Below, in pieces: positions 46,973 to 56,819 of a DNA stretch of 64,000 bases. The notes beneath the pieces were generated by a model. That model saw only the letters and a program-made list of their open reading frames with translations, was not told the origin of the DNA and did not search any database. The stretch lies in NCBI RefSeq assembly GCF_003073045.1, contig NC_037591.1, positions 41,119,883 to 41,183,882 on the forward strand. The letters are read 5' to 3'. The position numbers were made by a program, and so were the translations under genes. The DNA comes from Pomacea canaliculata (lineage: Eukaryota > Mollusca > Gastropoda > Architaenioglossa > Ampullariidae). Within the stretch, counting starts at the first letter, position 1, and every line of letters starts with the position of its first letter.

Positions 46973-49948
46973 CTGTCATAGAAAATAGAATTGAACTTAC
47001 CTCCTTCGGGAGACGATTGTGTCCATTTATTACTGGTATTGTCCTACATTGTCATCTAGATAACTACCGGCAGGACTCTATTCAGGTGTTTGTGTAAGAA
47101 AATGTCTTCAATAGTTTCTAGGGATAGGGGAAGAGCTTACAGAGAGCTTGCGTGTAAACCTATAAATATATGTCTGTAATAACCTACCTCTTTCTTGTAC
47201 AGTATACACAAATAAACATAAACACACAAGTATTCTGTTACATCGGCAACATCCACCTTGTCTTCACAATGAATTATTCGACTAACAAAGTCAGGAAGTT
47301 CTTTGACCTTACTTCACTGCCTGTTGACAATAAACATACCAGGATTCCTAGACAAGATGATGAAGCAAACATTTAAGACAAATGGAATACAGAGGAAAGC
47401 AACAGTCAGTACTGCAATATAACACAATTACAACAAACGGGATTTAAAGGGGATTGGGTTGTAAAAAGTCAAGGAGAAGGTAGTATCATAATGTTTAAAC
47501 TGTAGGAAGTGAGGGGTTTGAGAGCGCGTGTTCTCGAGGTCAGCTTTTTGTGCGAGCTCTGCTCGTTATTTGTCCAGGTACCCGCTCTACACCTGGGTGA
47601 GGTGTGAAAATATGAAAATACAAAGGTATCGAACCCTCTCGTATCCCCGGTGAAGCAACCAGCTACTCCCCTCGGCTACAGTATGCCGACTATACGACCG
47701 ACGGAAGTAGTGTGAGCTGCAGGTGATTCACGAAACAACCTTCTACCTGGTCTTCGCAGTTTTGGCGCAGCACTTGGTGCACAGGTGCAGCAGCAGCAGG
47801 AGTAACACCAGCAGCGACACGGCGAGGGCGATGGCCAACCCCAGCACCAGATTCTTGTCGTAGCCCGTGTTGTTGCTGTTGGTGGCGGCGGTGGTGGTGT
47901 TGTCGATCACTGCGATATATCATAGCAACGTTTTACTTTCTTATGTGCTCCAGCTGCCTATTTCTTTATTTTAGTTTGTTAGATGATTCTGCAATGTAAT
48001 TAACTGTCAAACAAGAACGACGACGACGACGACGACGACGACGATGATGATGATAATGATGATGATGATGATGATGAAAAGAAATAAAGAAATACAAACA
48101 AATCTGAAAAAAACAAGAAAATGCAGCTTGCATGTTGTGCATATAGTTGCTCACCTGCGTTTTTACTCACAGGCTCACACGCAGATTCGTCAGCGGTGAG
48201 TGTGAACTGGGGGTCACATGCGCACGCATAGGAGCCGGGGAGGTTGTAGCACCTTTGATCACACGGGTCAGCCAGTTCCGTGCACTCGTCGATGTCTGCA
48301 AAAGAAGCACAATCCTCATCGTCAGGGTTCTTGTGCATCTCGAATATCATCATCACAAGTGTGCTCTTCGGTTAATTTACAGTTGTCGCGTGTGAGTGAT
48401 GTTTGAAACATTGTATTTACAGGATGAACTAATAGCTTGAACATGTAGAAGCAGACGTGCGAGAGTGTTGGGAGGGATAGCTTAGAATTTGAAATGTTTT
48501 ACCCAATGAATATTGAAGGTTCGACAGACGCGTGAGTTTTAAGATAAAGTTTTGAAAGTGGACGCTTCATGTAAACTTAACAAATATCAGTCAACAAAAC
48601 TACCCAAGATACACAGACCACGTGTCATGATGTCAACCTCGTTATTTCCAAATATCCTGATATATTTCGCTCAGAGTGACATTCAATTCCCCCCATGAGA
48701 TGTCACTGGATCACAAACACCAGCATTGACTGCCTGATACTAAAGGCACTCGAAATCCTACCATAGCATCTCTCTGTGTGATGGTCTGCATCATTCGTTG
48801 ATATAGTGTTGAAAAGAGATCGGAAACATTTTATCCATGAATTGCGTTATGATTGGTATTAATTAAACTAGTTTTTGAAGTACATCGGTGATTGCTCCCC
48901 GCTCAAACACGTGTTTTATCTGAACAATTGTATTAAATAACCTTCACAGCTAGAGGTTTCACATCGGTGGGGCTAGGAACTGATGTTCTACAACCTTCAC
49001 AGTTAGAGATTTCACATCTTTGACCTACGAACTCTCCAACCTTCACAGGCAAAGCCGTCCGCCATCAGTCGGTACCCAGGGTCACAGTCGCAGGTGTAGG
49101 ATCCTGGCTGGTTGAGGCAGGTCTGGCCACACTTGTGTCTTCTAATTGCACATTCATCGATGTCTAGTCACATGGTGAAACACAAGAGGTAGCAATCATC
49201 GTCATTATCAAGACAATAAAAATAACAACAAAATAACAGCAGCATAAAACATTGGCCATCATTCTCATCCGCTTGTATACAGACGGAAGCAGACAAAGTC
49301 AAAGATGTAGAAGTCATGTTCTATGTATGTAAGATCATAATAAACCTCCGGTAGAGAAGTACTTACCATCACAAGTTTTAGCATCATTGCTGTTTAGGAT
49401 GTATCCTTTGTAACATAAGCAGGATCTGGAACCCTGGTTCTCGATGCAAATGTGATCACAGTCGTTGATGGCATCGGGGCACGGATCTGACATGAGAGGT
49501 GTACAGATATTTTAAGAAGTCATCTTGTAACAAGATAATGAGAAGATCTCTCTCTGTCTCTTTGCCTCTGTCTCTGTCTCTCTCTTGCGTTCAGCAGATA
49601 ACCTTCTTTCTTTGTCAAACATGTTGGTCACGTCAAATACTTGAAAACTTTGGATTAACAAACACAAGTTATTATTGTTTATATAAAAGTAGTGAAATGC
49701 ACGAATAAATATTTTACTGTTTTGTGTCTATTGTTAACACCACACACACTCACTCGTGTCAACAACTTACTTGACTGAAACTGAGCTTTGAAACCTCGGT
49801 AGCTGTCATCAGTATCGGAGCCAAACAACACAGTCAAGATGTTACCCGACCCGCGCATGACTGGAGGAAGAGTGTTTCCGCACAGACTAAACAAGGAAAA
49901 ATAATTATGAATAAATTAATTAATAATAAAGAAACCATTATTTTGATT

Positions 49949-49998
<50 letters not shown>

Positions 49999-51558
49999 AA
50001 GAGTCCTTGTCAACTTTAATGTTTGTAATATTTCTTGACAATAACGTGTTGCTTTCCTTAATCAACTACTGGCGAAAGACAATAATTCTGACGGGAATTC
50101 TATTGAGATTTACTTAGGAAAATATTGTTACTTTATGCGTGTATATATATATTGCAATGCATAGATCATCGGAGATAAATTACTAGATTGTTATGTATTG
50201 TTTTTATCATTTCGGATCTAGTAATATGTGTTGTAATGTCGTGATATTGTTTTCTATTTTATTTTCTTTCTATAAATTACATTATATGTTTTTTTTCTAG
50301 ACGTTGCCTGGACATCACTCATTTTGTATGGCACTTTCTTTGCTAACACTTGGAGGTTTAGGGCACTTGGGAATCTTCTACCCTTGCGATTTTCCCCGTA
50401 AAAAAATCGCTATTATTGAAAAATTAGGGTTAAAAATTGAAAAAACTTTATTGGAATAAAAGTGACATAATTAGACACAAAACTTAAATAGAATGATATT
50501 TTTAAACTTAAGATTTGTTTTGCATAGTAGTCATAAATAACTACACACAACATTTAACATTCGACCCCTTGGTAAGACAAATGGACTTTGAAAAGGCTGT
50601 CTAAAAAAAAAAAGAATTGTTTGGTATACTCTTACTCTCTCCATGCTGTTCCGGACAGAGGGTCTTCGACGATCACATAATCGAACATGCAGGCGGTGTA
50701 GTTATACCCCGAGTACAGCCCGACAGGTTCCAGGTCGAAATCCAGAAATTCGAGCTGAATGATTGTCCCGGGTAGGGCGGTTAAATGCCAGGTACAGTTT
50801 CGTTTCAACTTGGGGTACTCGTTGGGGTAGTTTTCACTCCAGAACTCTCCGTAGGCACCCGATAGGTTGCCGCCACACCCCTGAGCTGTGGTTCGGATCA
50901 TTGTATGTGGTTAGCGCTTAAAGAATTCTCAAATTAAACCCTAGAAATGTGATTCAAAATTGCAAATATTATTAATCAATCAGTCAAATAAATTGTTTGC
51001 AATTTTTCACTTTAATTTTTTTTGTTTTTGCAATGAACAATGAACAAAGAGTTTGTGACGATGTCTAGGTGTAAAATTTAAATACTGTTCTAGTAGAACT
51101 GGTCTTGGCATTAACTGTAAGTAAATTTCTGCTGTACTTAAAGTTTATTAGCCTGTCCTAATATATCCTTCATTATAAAGAAATGAGCTTACTCAACTTG
51201 AATTTGTCAGCTCTAAATCTTTATCATTTTAGTTACTTTCTGTCAGCATCTGTGTCAGGATGAAGATGTCTGAACTTTATCTCAACCCTTTTGTTTGATA
51301 TGTGTGAATACACTGTCATACTGTGGTTCAGGCATGCATGTTCAAAAACAATATTAAATTTTAAATAAAATTAAATAAAATAGCAATACTTGTCGCAAAC
51401 CTTCTTCCAGTAAAACAGGAGATCATAAATTTATTACAAGAAGGAATCACAAGTCTGATTTTCACGATATACTTAGACCAAAAGTTTCAGACATTACCAT
51501 CAATGGCCTCAGAGCCGAAGAGAAGCAAGAAAGCAAGAGCTTCTATCAGGTGCTTCAT
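46786..51558 (-). CDS. Gene A: CUB-EGF3 single-pass membrane protein, complete 8-exon model
   Basis: Spliced model with exons 51558-51498, 50885-50636, 49886-49771, 49486-49367, 49163-49041, 48295-48155, 47909-47747 and 46972-46786. They sum to 1161 nt (386 residues plus TGA), and every intron phase matches (1,2,1,1,1,1,2). Domain order is signal peptide, one CUB, three EGF modules (the last two with the DIDEC calcium-binding start), a leucine-rich transmembrane helix and a basic cytoplasmic tail. CUB plus calcium-binding EGF modules are known extracellular protein- or ligand-binding units, so the protein probably acts at the cell surface. The ligand is unknown. I see no protease domain, so it is not a tolloid-type enzyme. 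Gene B lies downstream on the same strand. A minus-strand AATAAA lies at 46507-46512. The start is the ATG that opens the signal peptide. Residual doubt: the acceptor of exon 2 could be 50885 or 50880, both in phase only with different exon 1 joins; 50885 fits. Confidence 0.85.
47747..47909 (-). CDS. Gene A exon 7: stalk and transmembrane helix
   Basis: A Thr/Asn-rich juxtamembrane stretch with potential N-glycosylation sites (IDNTT, NNTG) leads into a helix of about 25 residues with the core [20 protein letters not shown]. Then come HLCTKCCAK, a cysteine pair that could be palmitoylated, and a positive stop-transfer region. Donor ACCAG/GTAGAA, phase 2. Confidence 0.85.
48018..48076. repeat. 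(GAC)n(GAT)n microsatellite in a gene A intron
   Basis: GAC triplets followed by GAT triplets between exons 6 and 7. Confidence 0.95.
48155..48295 (-). CDS. Gene A exon 6: calcium-binding EGF module 3
   Basis: Starts [20 protein letters not shown] and ends SACEP followed by a short linker VSKNA. It has six cysteines in calcium-binding EGF form. Of the two possible donors, GCAG/GTGAGC at 48154 is the one that keeps phase 1 into the transmembrane exon. The stronger-looking CCT/GTGAGT just upstream would give a stop codon. Confidence 0.85.
48940..49055. repeat. Tandem repeats spanning the donor of gene A exon 5
   Basis: The exon-end plus donor motif AACCTTCACAG (plus-strand view) occurs three times about 47-50 bases apart (48940, 48991, 49038). 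The first two are followed by TAGAGRTTTCACATC. Only the last copy is the real exon 5 border. Confidence 0.75.
49041..49163 (-). CDS. Gene A exon 5: calcium-binding EGF module 2
   Basis: Forty-one codons starting [19 protein letters not shown] and ending GFACEG, with six cysteines and the calcium-binding consensus including the N and the aromatic residue in GSYTC. Phase 1 to phase 1, donor GAAG/GTTGGA (not a strong consensus donor). Confidence 0.88.
49367..49486 (-). CDS. Gene A exon 4: EGF module 1
   Basis: Forty codons with six cysteines in EGF spacing: [22 protein letters not shown] and a final KTCD. It lacks the DIDEC calcium motif of the next two modules. It is bounded by GTCAG and GATG/GTAAGT, phase 1 to phase 1, the usual arrangement for a one-exon EGF module. 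Confidence 0.88.
49771..49886 (-). CDS. Gene A exon 3: second part of CUB domain
   Basis: Acceptor TTTAG, then [14 protein letters not shown] followed by an ILTVLFGSD strand and RGFKAQF. This is the canonical end of a CUB domain, with the fourth cysteine in LCGN. It ends at TCAA/GTAAGT in phase 1. Confidence 0.9.
49948..49997. repeat. (ATC)n microsatellite in a gene A intron
   Basis: About sixteen ATC units between the two CUB exons. Confidence 0.95.
50636..50885 (-). CDS. Gene A exon 2: first part of CUB domain
   Basis: Encodes the start of a CUB domain: the GCGGNLSG opening with its first cysteine, then RNCTWHL, and the [11 protein letters not shown] stretch that in CUB domains carries the third cysteine and the acidic calcium-site residues. 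The donor is AGAGA/GTAAGA in phase 2. The acceptor is CACAG at 50886, or CTCAG five bases later. Confidence 0.85.
51498..51558 (-). CDS. Gene A exon 1: signal peptide
   Basis: Twenty codons beginning [20 protein letters not shown], a typical cleavable signal peptide with a hydrophobic LAFLLLFG core. It ends at a donor reading GATG/GTAATG in phase 1, which joins in phase to the CUB exon. A TATA-like TTATAGCA lies on the minus strand about 100 bases upstream of the ATG; its use as a promoter is inference. Confidence 0.75.
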
Positions 51559-51835
51559 TCTTGTTACCGGTCCAACCTCATCTCCAGATCGAGTCATTCA
51601 GCGACTGAAGCTTTCCCCCAGCTGGAACAGAGGCTTTGAAATCCAAAAGACACGTGACTGCTATAAGTTCTTATCGCACAAGACCATAAATAAGACTGCG
51701 AGCCTCCTGGTCGTCCACGACAAGTAAATTATTGGCACTTGAGAGCTGATGGACAGAAGGTAGGTATACCGAGCATTTATCTTTTGTACGGTTTAAAGCT
51801 GCTTTAAATTCTCCCCCCACCTCCACAAATAATCG

Positions 51836-51960
51836 TTGTTGTTGTTGTTGTTGTTGTTTGTTGTTGTTGTTATTATTATTGTTATTGTTGTTGCTGCTGT
51901 TGCTGTTGGTGGTGTTATTGGTGTTGTTACTGTTGTTGTTGTTGTTACTGTTTTCATTGT
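51836..51960. repeat. (GTT)n microsatellite upstream of gene A
   Basis: Imperfect GTT/GCT/ATT triplet tract. The poly-Asn/Gln and poly-Val frames it opens are artefacts. It lies about 280 bases upstream of the gene A start. Confidence 0.95.
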
Positions 51961-52085
51961 CGCACTTTGTTCCTACAACTATGAGCGACACCACACAGAC
52001 ACTCCTTTAAATGAGAAGAAAGTTGTCAATTAAGTTGTTATACAGACACTCGTCTCTCTATTCATCCGTTAAATCCACTCAGAAG

Positions 52086-52175
52086 GAAGCTTTGTTATCG
52101 CTGAAGTGTAAACAAGGCTTTATACAGCCAATGGGAGATGTGAGGTAAACAAGGCTTTATACAGTCGATGGGAGA
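52086..52175. repeat. About 40-bp tandem duplication
   Basis: GTAAACAAGGCTTTATACAG plus (C/T)CRATGGGAGATGTG occurs twice in a row. Confidence 0.85.
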
Positions 52176-53037
52176 TGTGTTGTAACCACCAATCATCGTA
52201 ACTCGGGGCTGTCGTATCCCGAGGACCACCTGTACCTGATTTTCGTGCTTGTGCAATCCCAGAGCAGCTTCCTCACAGTCATTTTACGATAGTAGTCGAT
52301 GATATGTTGATGTGAGGCGATTTCTCACTGGGACTTAGGTTCTATCGATGACAAATTTACACCAACACGTGAAATTTACGGGATATGTCGGGGCTGAGAC
52401 GGAGGGCAAATATCTCAATGAGTTTACTACTGAAAGGGAGCAATACCACACTCTGCGTCTGGCAACGATCTTGTAAATCTTATTGTCTTCCTTCGTCTTA
52501 AAGCATTAGTACTTGGTCTGCTCATATCTGGAACCGTTTAAAAAAATCTATAAATAATATATCATTAAAACAAGGTTTATTTGTACAACTTACGTGGGGA
52601 CCAAAATGAACCTACTCGTACTGTCGTAATGAATTCTGTACCGACAGTATGCGATGAAACAGGAGAACTCAGGCTTTGGTTGATTAGAAATTTTCTCGTT
52701 TTTTGCATTGTAAATTTAGTTAATTGTCGTCAGGTCGAGTGTGGGGGCGCTGCGCTGAGAGTCAGCAGGTGGACTGGTAGAACTTTTTATACTTCATAAC
52801 GCACTTTCTAACCCCTTCCCTTTTAACTCGTCTTTTATTTCGTCTGTTGGTCTTGTAAAGTAAGTAAACCATTTCTGGGCAGTCGACAGTCTACCTATAA
52901 TAATATGTATCTAAAATATTCTGTGTACTTAACCGAATAAATAGTGTTTATAAATAATGAATAATAAGCATAATGGCATAATTCTAAAGTCAATCCAATC
53001 CTTTCACGATATATTGACCTTCTGTTGTAATATGATT

Positions 53038-53186
53038 GATATATATATATGTCTGTGTGTGTATATATATATATGTCTGTGTGTGTATAGATATATATGT
53101 CTGTGTGTGTATATATATATATATGTCTGTGTGTGTATAGATATATATGTCTGTGTGTGTATATATATATATATGTCTGTGTGTCT
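53038..53186. repeat. TATATG-CTGTGTGTG minisatellite
   Basis: Five alternating blocks of (TA)n, TGTCTGTGTGTG and GTATAGATATAT, unit about 30 bases. The frames it opens on both strands are low-complexity artefacts. Confidence 0.95.
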
Positions 53187-53574
53187 GCACACGTAGCTAC
53201 ATTCATGCCAGCGGGTTGTTATGTGTGTCTAACGATCATGCAGTGCACATTACTCAGCTCCTAAAAATACTCCAGCACAGTCTCTCATGTAGGCAAATAA
53301 TTTATATATTTATACATTCTGGCTGCAACACGTTGCAGTTTAGCCTATCGACCTCTAATTAATAAGTGAATTTCCCTTATTTTCACCAACACGAAGATTT
53401 CACATACACCATCTGTGTATCCGACAGTTCGTCGCCAGTTCTTCATGTTATTGGCATAATACCATGCACATTAATTATTGTGCACTTGATTCTATCAATA
53501 AAATTACAAAGGCGGTGTACAAATCAAAGACTTCAATAGTATGGCGGGTCCAGTAAAACATTCCATTCCCTCCT

Positions 53575-53750
53575 ACAGTTCTGACCAAGACTTGTCGGGG
53601 GCAACCCAGAGAACTGCCGGCCAAATTTATGGTCTCGGAGCGATAAGAATCATATTGCAGTCTCGTAGCGTGTGTGGAGTTGTGTCCCGTCGTAACCTGA
53701 CAACGCCATTTGGAGAATAAAGAATCTTGAAACTTGAATCTTGAGAGTTG
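53575..53750 (+). mobile_element. Possible 3' end of a non-LTR element
   Basis: Ends in AATAAAGAATCTTGAAACTT plus GAATCTTGAGA, a TTGAATC-type terminal repeat common at CR1-like 3' ends. No coding remnant was seen. Confidence 0.35.
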
Positions 53751-54489
53751 GTCGAGGAGAGAAGGGAGTTAGAATACATCCTCCCCCATGTTTCTCTTTG
53801 ACTCTAATGCCGTTAATGGTAATGTTTGGGAAAATCAATGATTTTATTTTAAAAATCAGGTAAAAATTCTTCGCAGTAAAATAAAAATAAATAGGTAGGT
53901 GGTAAATACGTAGGTGGGTGGGTGGTGTTCGAATCAGAGTTCACCAGGCGTTTTACCATAACCTGATCACAGCTAACGGATGTGGTGGTAACATTTCGGG
54001 GGACTTTGGGCAGTTCTGAACTGAGACCTACCTGTTATGAACCCCCCAAATCCACAATCCCGTCATCCACAAACATCAGCAACAGCCATCGGCCACGGTA
54101 CTGGCCTGGCACTGGAACACACTTGATGACGTCAGACATCCACCGGACCGTGGCTCAGAGAGGTCAATCATTTCTCAGAAGTGGGTGTTCAATGATTGTT
54201 TTAACCCTGGTTCTTCAATAATTTCTTGATTTTGGGTTGTCAGGAGTGTGAAGTTAGTGACTTTGTAAGCATTATGTGAAATAATTTGTCAGAACTGACT
54301 ATATAAGTGTCAGCATTCCTTTTTTACGGAATTATCACCAGTAAGAGCTCTCGAGAAATTGTCTTCTTTTACTTAACAATTGTAAAACTAACCACAGTAG
54401 CAAAACTCAGTGAGAGAGGGCTGTCTTCAGTAAATATTGGGGTGTCAGAATAGTTATTACGTATTTTTCTGTTTTTCATATATTTATCT

Positions 54490-55035
54490 ACAGATCAATG
54501 AATGATATACTGTCCGTTTTATTTGATAACCTTTTGCCATCTTTCAGTAAGCTCTATAATTCTTTGATCATTGAAGGACCTGTCTTTATCGGCGAAAAAC
54601 TGAACAAGGTGTTGATTTACAGCCTCATCTGAATTGAAAGTTGTACCACACAAGGAGTCGAAGTCTGAAGGTGGAAGGTCAGGCAAGTATGGTGGGTGTG
54701 GCAACATGTCCCATACAAGCTCCAATAACTGTTGACGAGGGATCCAACGTGTGTATGGTCTGACATCGTCATGACGGAACACGACTCCTTCAATATAAAC
54801 GAGCGCTGGACGTTTCTGGATGATGTATTCGTTTAAACGGTCCAATTGCCGACAGTACAATATACCAAGACTGTTTGGGCACCATGTTGTTGCGAACAAT
54901 CCCCTTTTACAATCAGTATTCACTGGTTTTAAAAAAATCACTTTTGTCGCATTTAGTAAGCACATCGCACATGTGTACTCGCGCGTCCAATGAAAGTCTT
55001 TGAGTTCATGAGAACTGATTTATCCCAGCTTTAAC
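54490..55035 (-). mobile_element. Mariner transposase remnant (C-terminal half)
   Basis: A 148-codon open frame (54965-54519) reads as a mariner catalytic C-terminus: LVYIEGVVFRHDDVRPYTRW carries a catalytic Asp; MLPHPPYLPDLPPSDFDSL carries the second conserved acid region; DEAVNQHLVQFFADKD and LTERWQKVI close it. The N-terminal DNA-binding half is missing. Confidence 0.85.
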
Positions 55036-55039
55036 TCCA

Positions 55040-56330
55040 GCATTTTACTTGTAGGAGATGGATGATGTGACTCCCTTGGTGACTGTGCAACATGGCAGCT
55101 ACACACATCCATGGATGCCAGCATGTCTGAAGTTCTTCACTATGAGCGTCTGCATAGACATTGAAGTTAAACATATAAATTATAAAGATTTGTTACAGTT
55201 GTATAAATTTGTTTATTAGTAGAAAGAAAGAGACTTTCCATACGACTGATATAAAAAGATACAATTAATTAAGATTAATCCTAAAAGGTTGTTACAACAA
55301 TAGTAAAACACTTTAGAGTCTGTTCCAGACAAGCAATCCTCTAGGCAGGGTGTAGCTCTCATCCGTGCAGCACTTTAATGTCTTCATCACCGACTTCAAC
55401 TAATGATGTGTTTGGTTCGGTTTCAGTGCAAAGGTATCGGCAGTCCGTGTTCACCAACAGATGGATGCTGCCATTTTGTTATTAACAGGTGCCTGGATAG
55501 TAAGTACTATGAAATTAAGTTTAGTGACACACGTGCTGATGTCTCTTCTTGTCACCATAGCTGAACACCTCGTCTGACACCTAACTCACTTTCTTGTCAC
55601 ACCTGTATGGTTTCTGGTGTCTGTAACATTTTCACCTGTATCGTCCCTAGCTGTAGTCTTATATTGTAAACACGTGTACTTTCAAGGCTTGACATAAAAG
55701 ATAAAGAAATAATGATAACTTGATTCAAAGCAACAACAATTAAAACAAACACAAAATTTTATGTTTGTTACAAGTATAAGTTTGTAGAATAAACGCAAAT
55801 ATCTTGTCTTACAGCAGGTCTATTTTGCATCGTTTTACACTGAAATGTCCCTCACTGTCTATTGTCTGTGTCTGTATGATGCCCTATTTATGTGATTGTG
55901 TATCCGCCATAGTCCTCTCGCTGTTTATCTCCGACACAACTCTAGACTTTGTAGAGACACAGATCATCGTCTCCTGGATGGTTTTAGACAAGCACATTAA
56001 ACGGACAACATCCCCATGGGATTAAGCTTTGGATAACTGGGAGTCACCATGTACAACCATAGCATTTGTAAATTAGAACAACAGCGACAATAGAAAAAAA
56101 CACGTTTAACGGGCTTTGTTTCTTAGTAGCAAACTTTATAGTAGTATTCCTTCTATTGTATTAGTGACAGACATGCTCTTTACCTGTTGACAGAAATAAG
56201 GACACAACATACGAGATCGAATTCCTACGAAAACTGCCCTGACTTCTAGTCTGCAACATGTGACCGCAACTATCAATAGTCACAATCACCTCCTCCTCTT
56301 TTGCCCAAACTTTATAAACGTTTTAGTTTT
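55040..56330. other. Intergenic, no gene recognised
   Basis: A 73-codon plus frame at 55804-56025 is hydrophobic but lacks splice or family support. Confidence 0.4.
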
Positions 56331-56336
56331 AACCAT

Positions 56337-56469
56337 TTGACTGACCACACACCACGTGACTGACCACAAACCATGTGACTGACCACACACCACGTGACTG
56401 ACCACACACCATGTGACTGACCACAAACCATGTGACTGACCACACACCACGTGACTGACCACACACTAT
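56337..56469. repeat. 19-bp tandem array with E-box in most units
   Basis: Seven head-to-tail copies of GTGACTGACCACACACCAC or close variants. Junctions create CACGTG or CATGTG in nearly every unit. Confidence 0.93.
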
Positions 56470-56819
56470 AAACGATTGTGGAGGGAGGCCAGGAAAGGAA
56501 GGAGGTGGCTGGTGAAAGTAAGCAAGAGTGAGCTGACCTACCATTGCACGCTGCGGCTCACCTCAGTCACTGTGGAAACCGTTGTTACATGTTGCAGACA
56601 TCCAACACCTCTAGACATGTACACAGATAAGCCACTGACCTGACAGTTCTCACTTTTGTTTTAAAGGTGATGATGGTTGTGGTGCAAGTATGTACATATA
56701 GTGGACATCTAACATCAACATGTTTTCTTTCTTTGTTCGTCAGTGATTTTTGTTTTAATTTTGCAGATGTCTGCGTTAATATAATGCCTCCACAAGTGAG
56801 GTAACATTAAGATTTTTTT

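Noticed and set aside
47690..47923. Minus frame beginning [16 protein letters not shown]
   Set aside because: Out of frame with the transmembrane exon; the correct frame gives the helix and phase-matched splicing.
51503..51727. Plus-strand 74-codon frame over the gene A start
   Set aside because: Antisense shadow of the signal-peptide exon; no domain or splice support.
51671..52033. Poly-Asn/Gln and poly-Val frames
   Set aside because: Translation of the GTT triplet microsatellite in all directions.
52895..53206. Long Tyr/Ile/His/Thr frames on both strands
   Set aside because: Produced entirely by the TATATG-CTGTGTGTG minisatellite.
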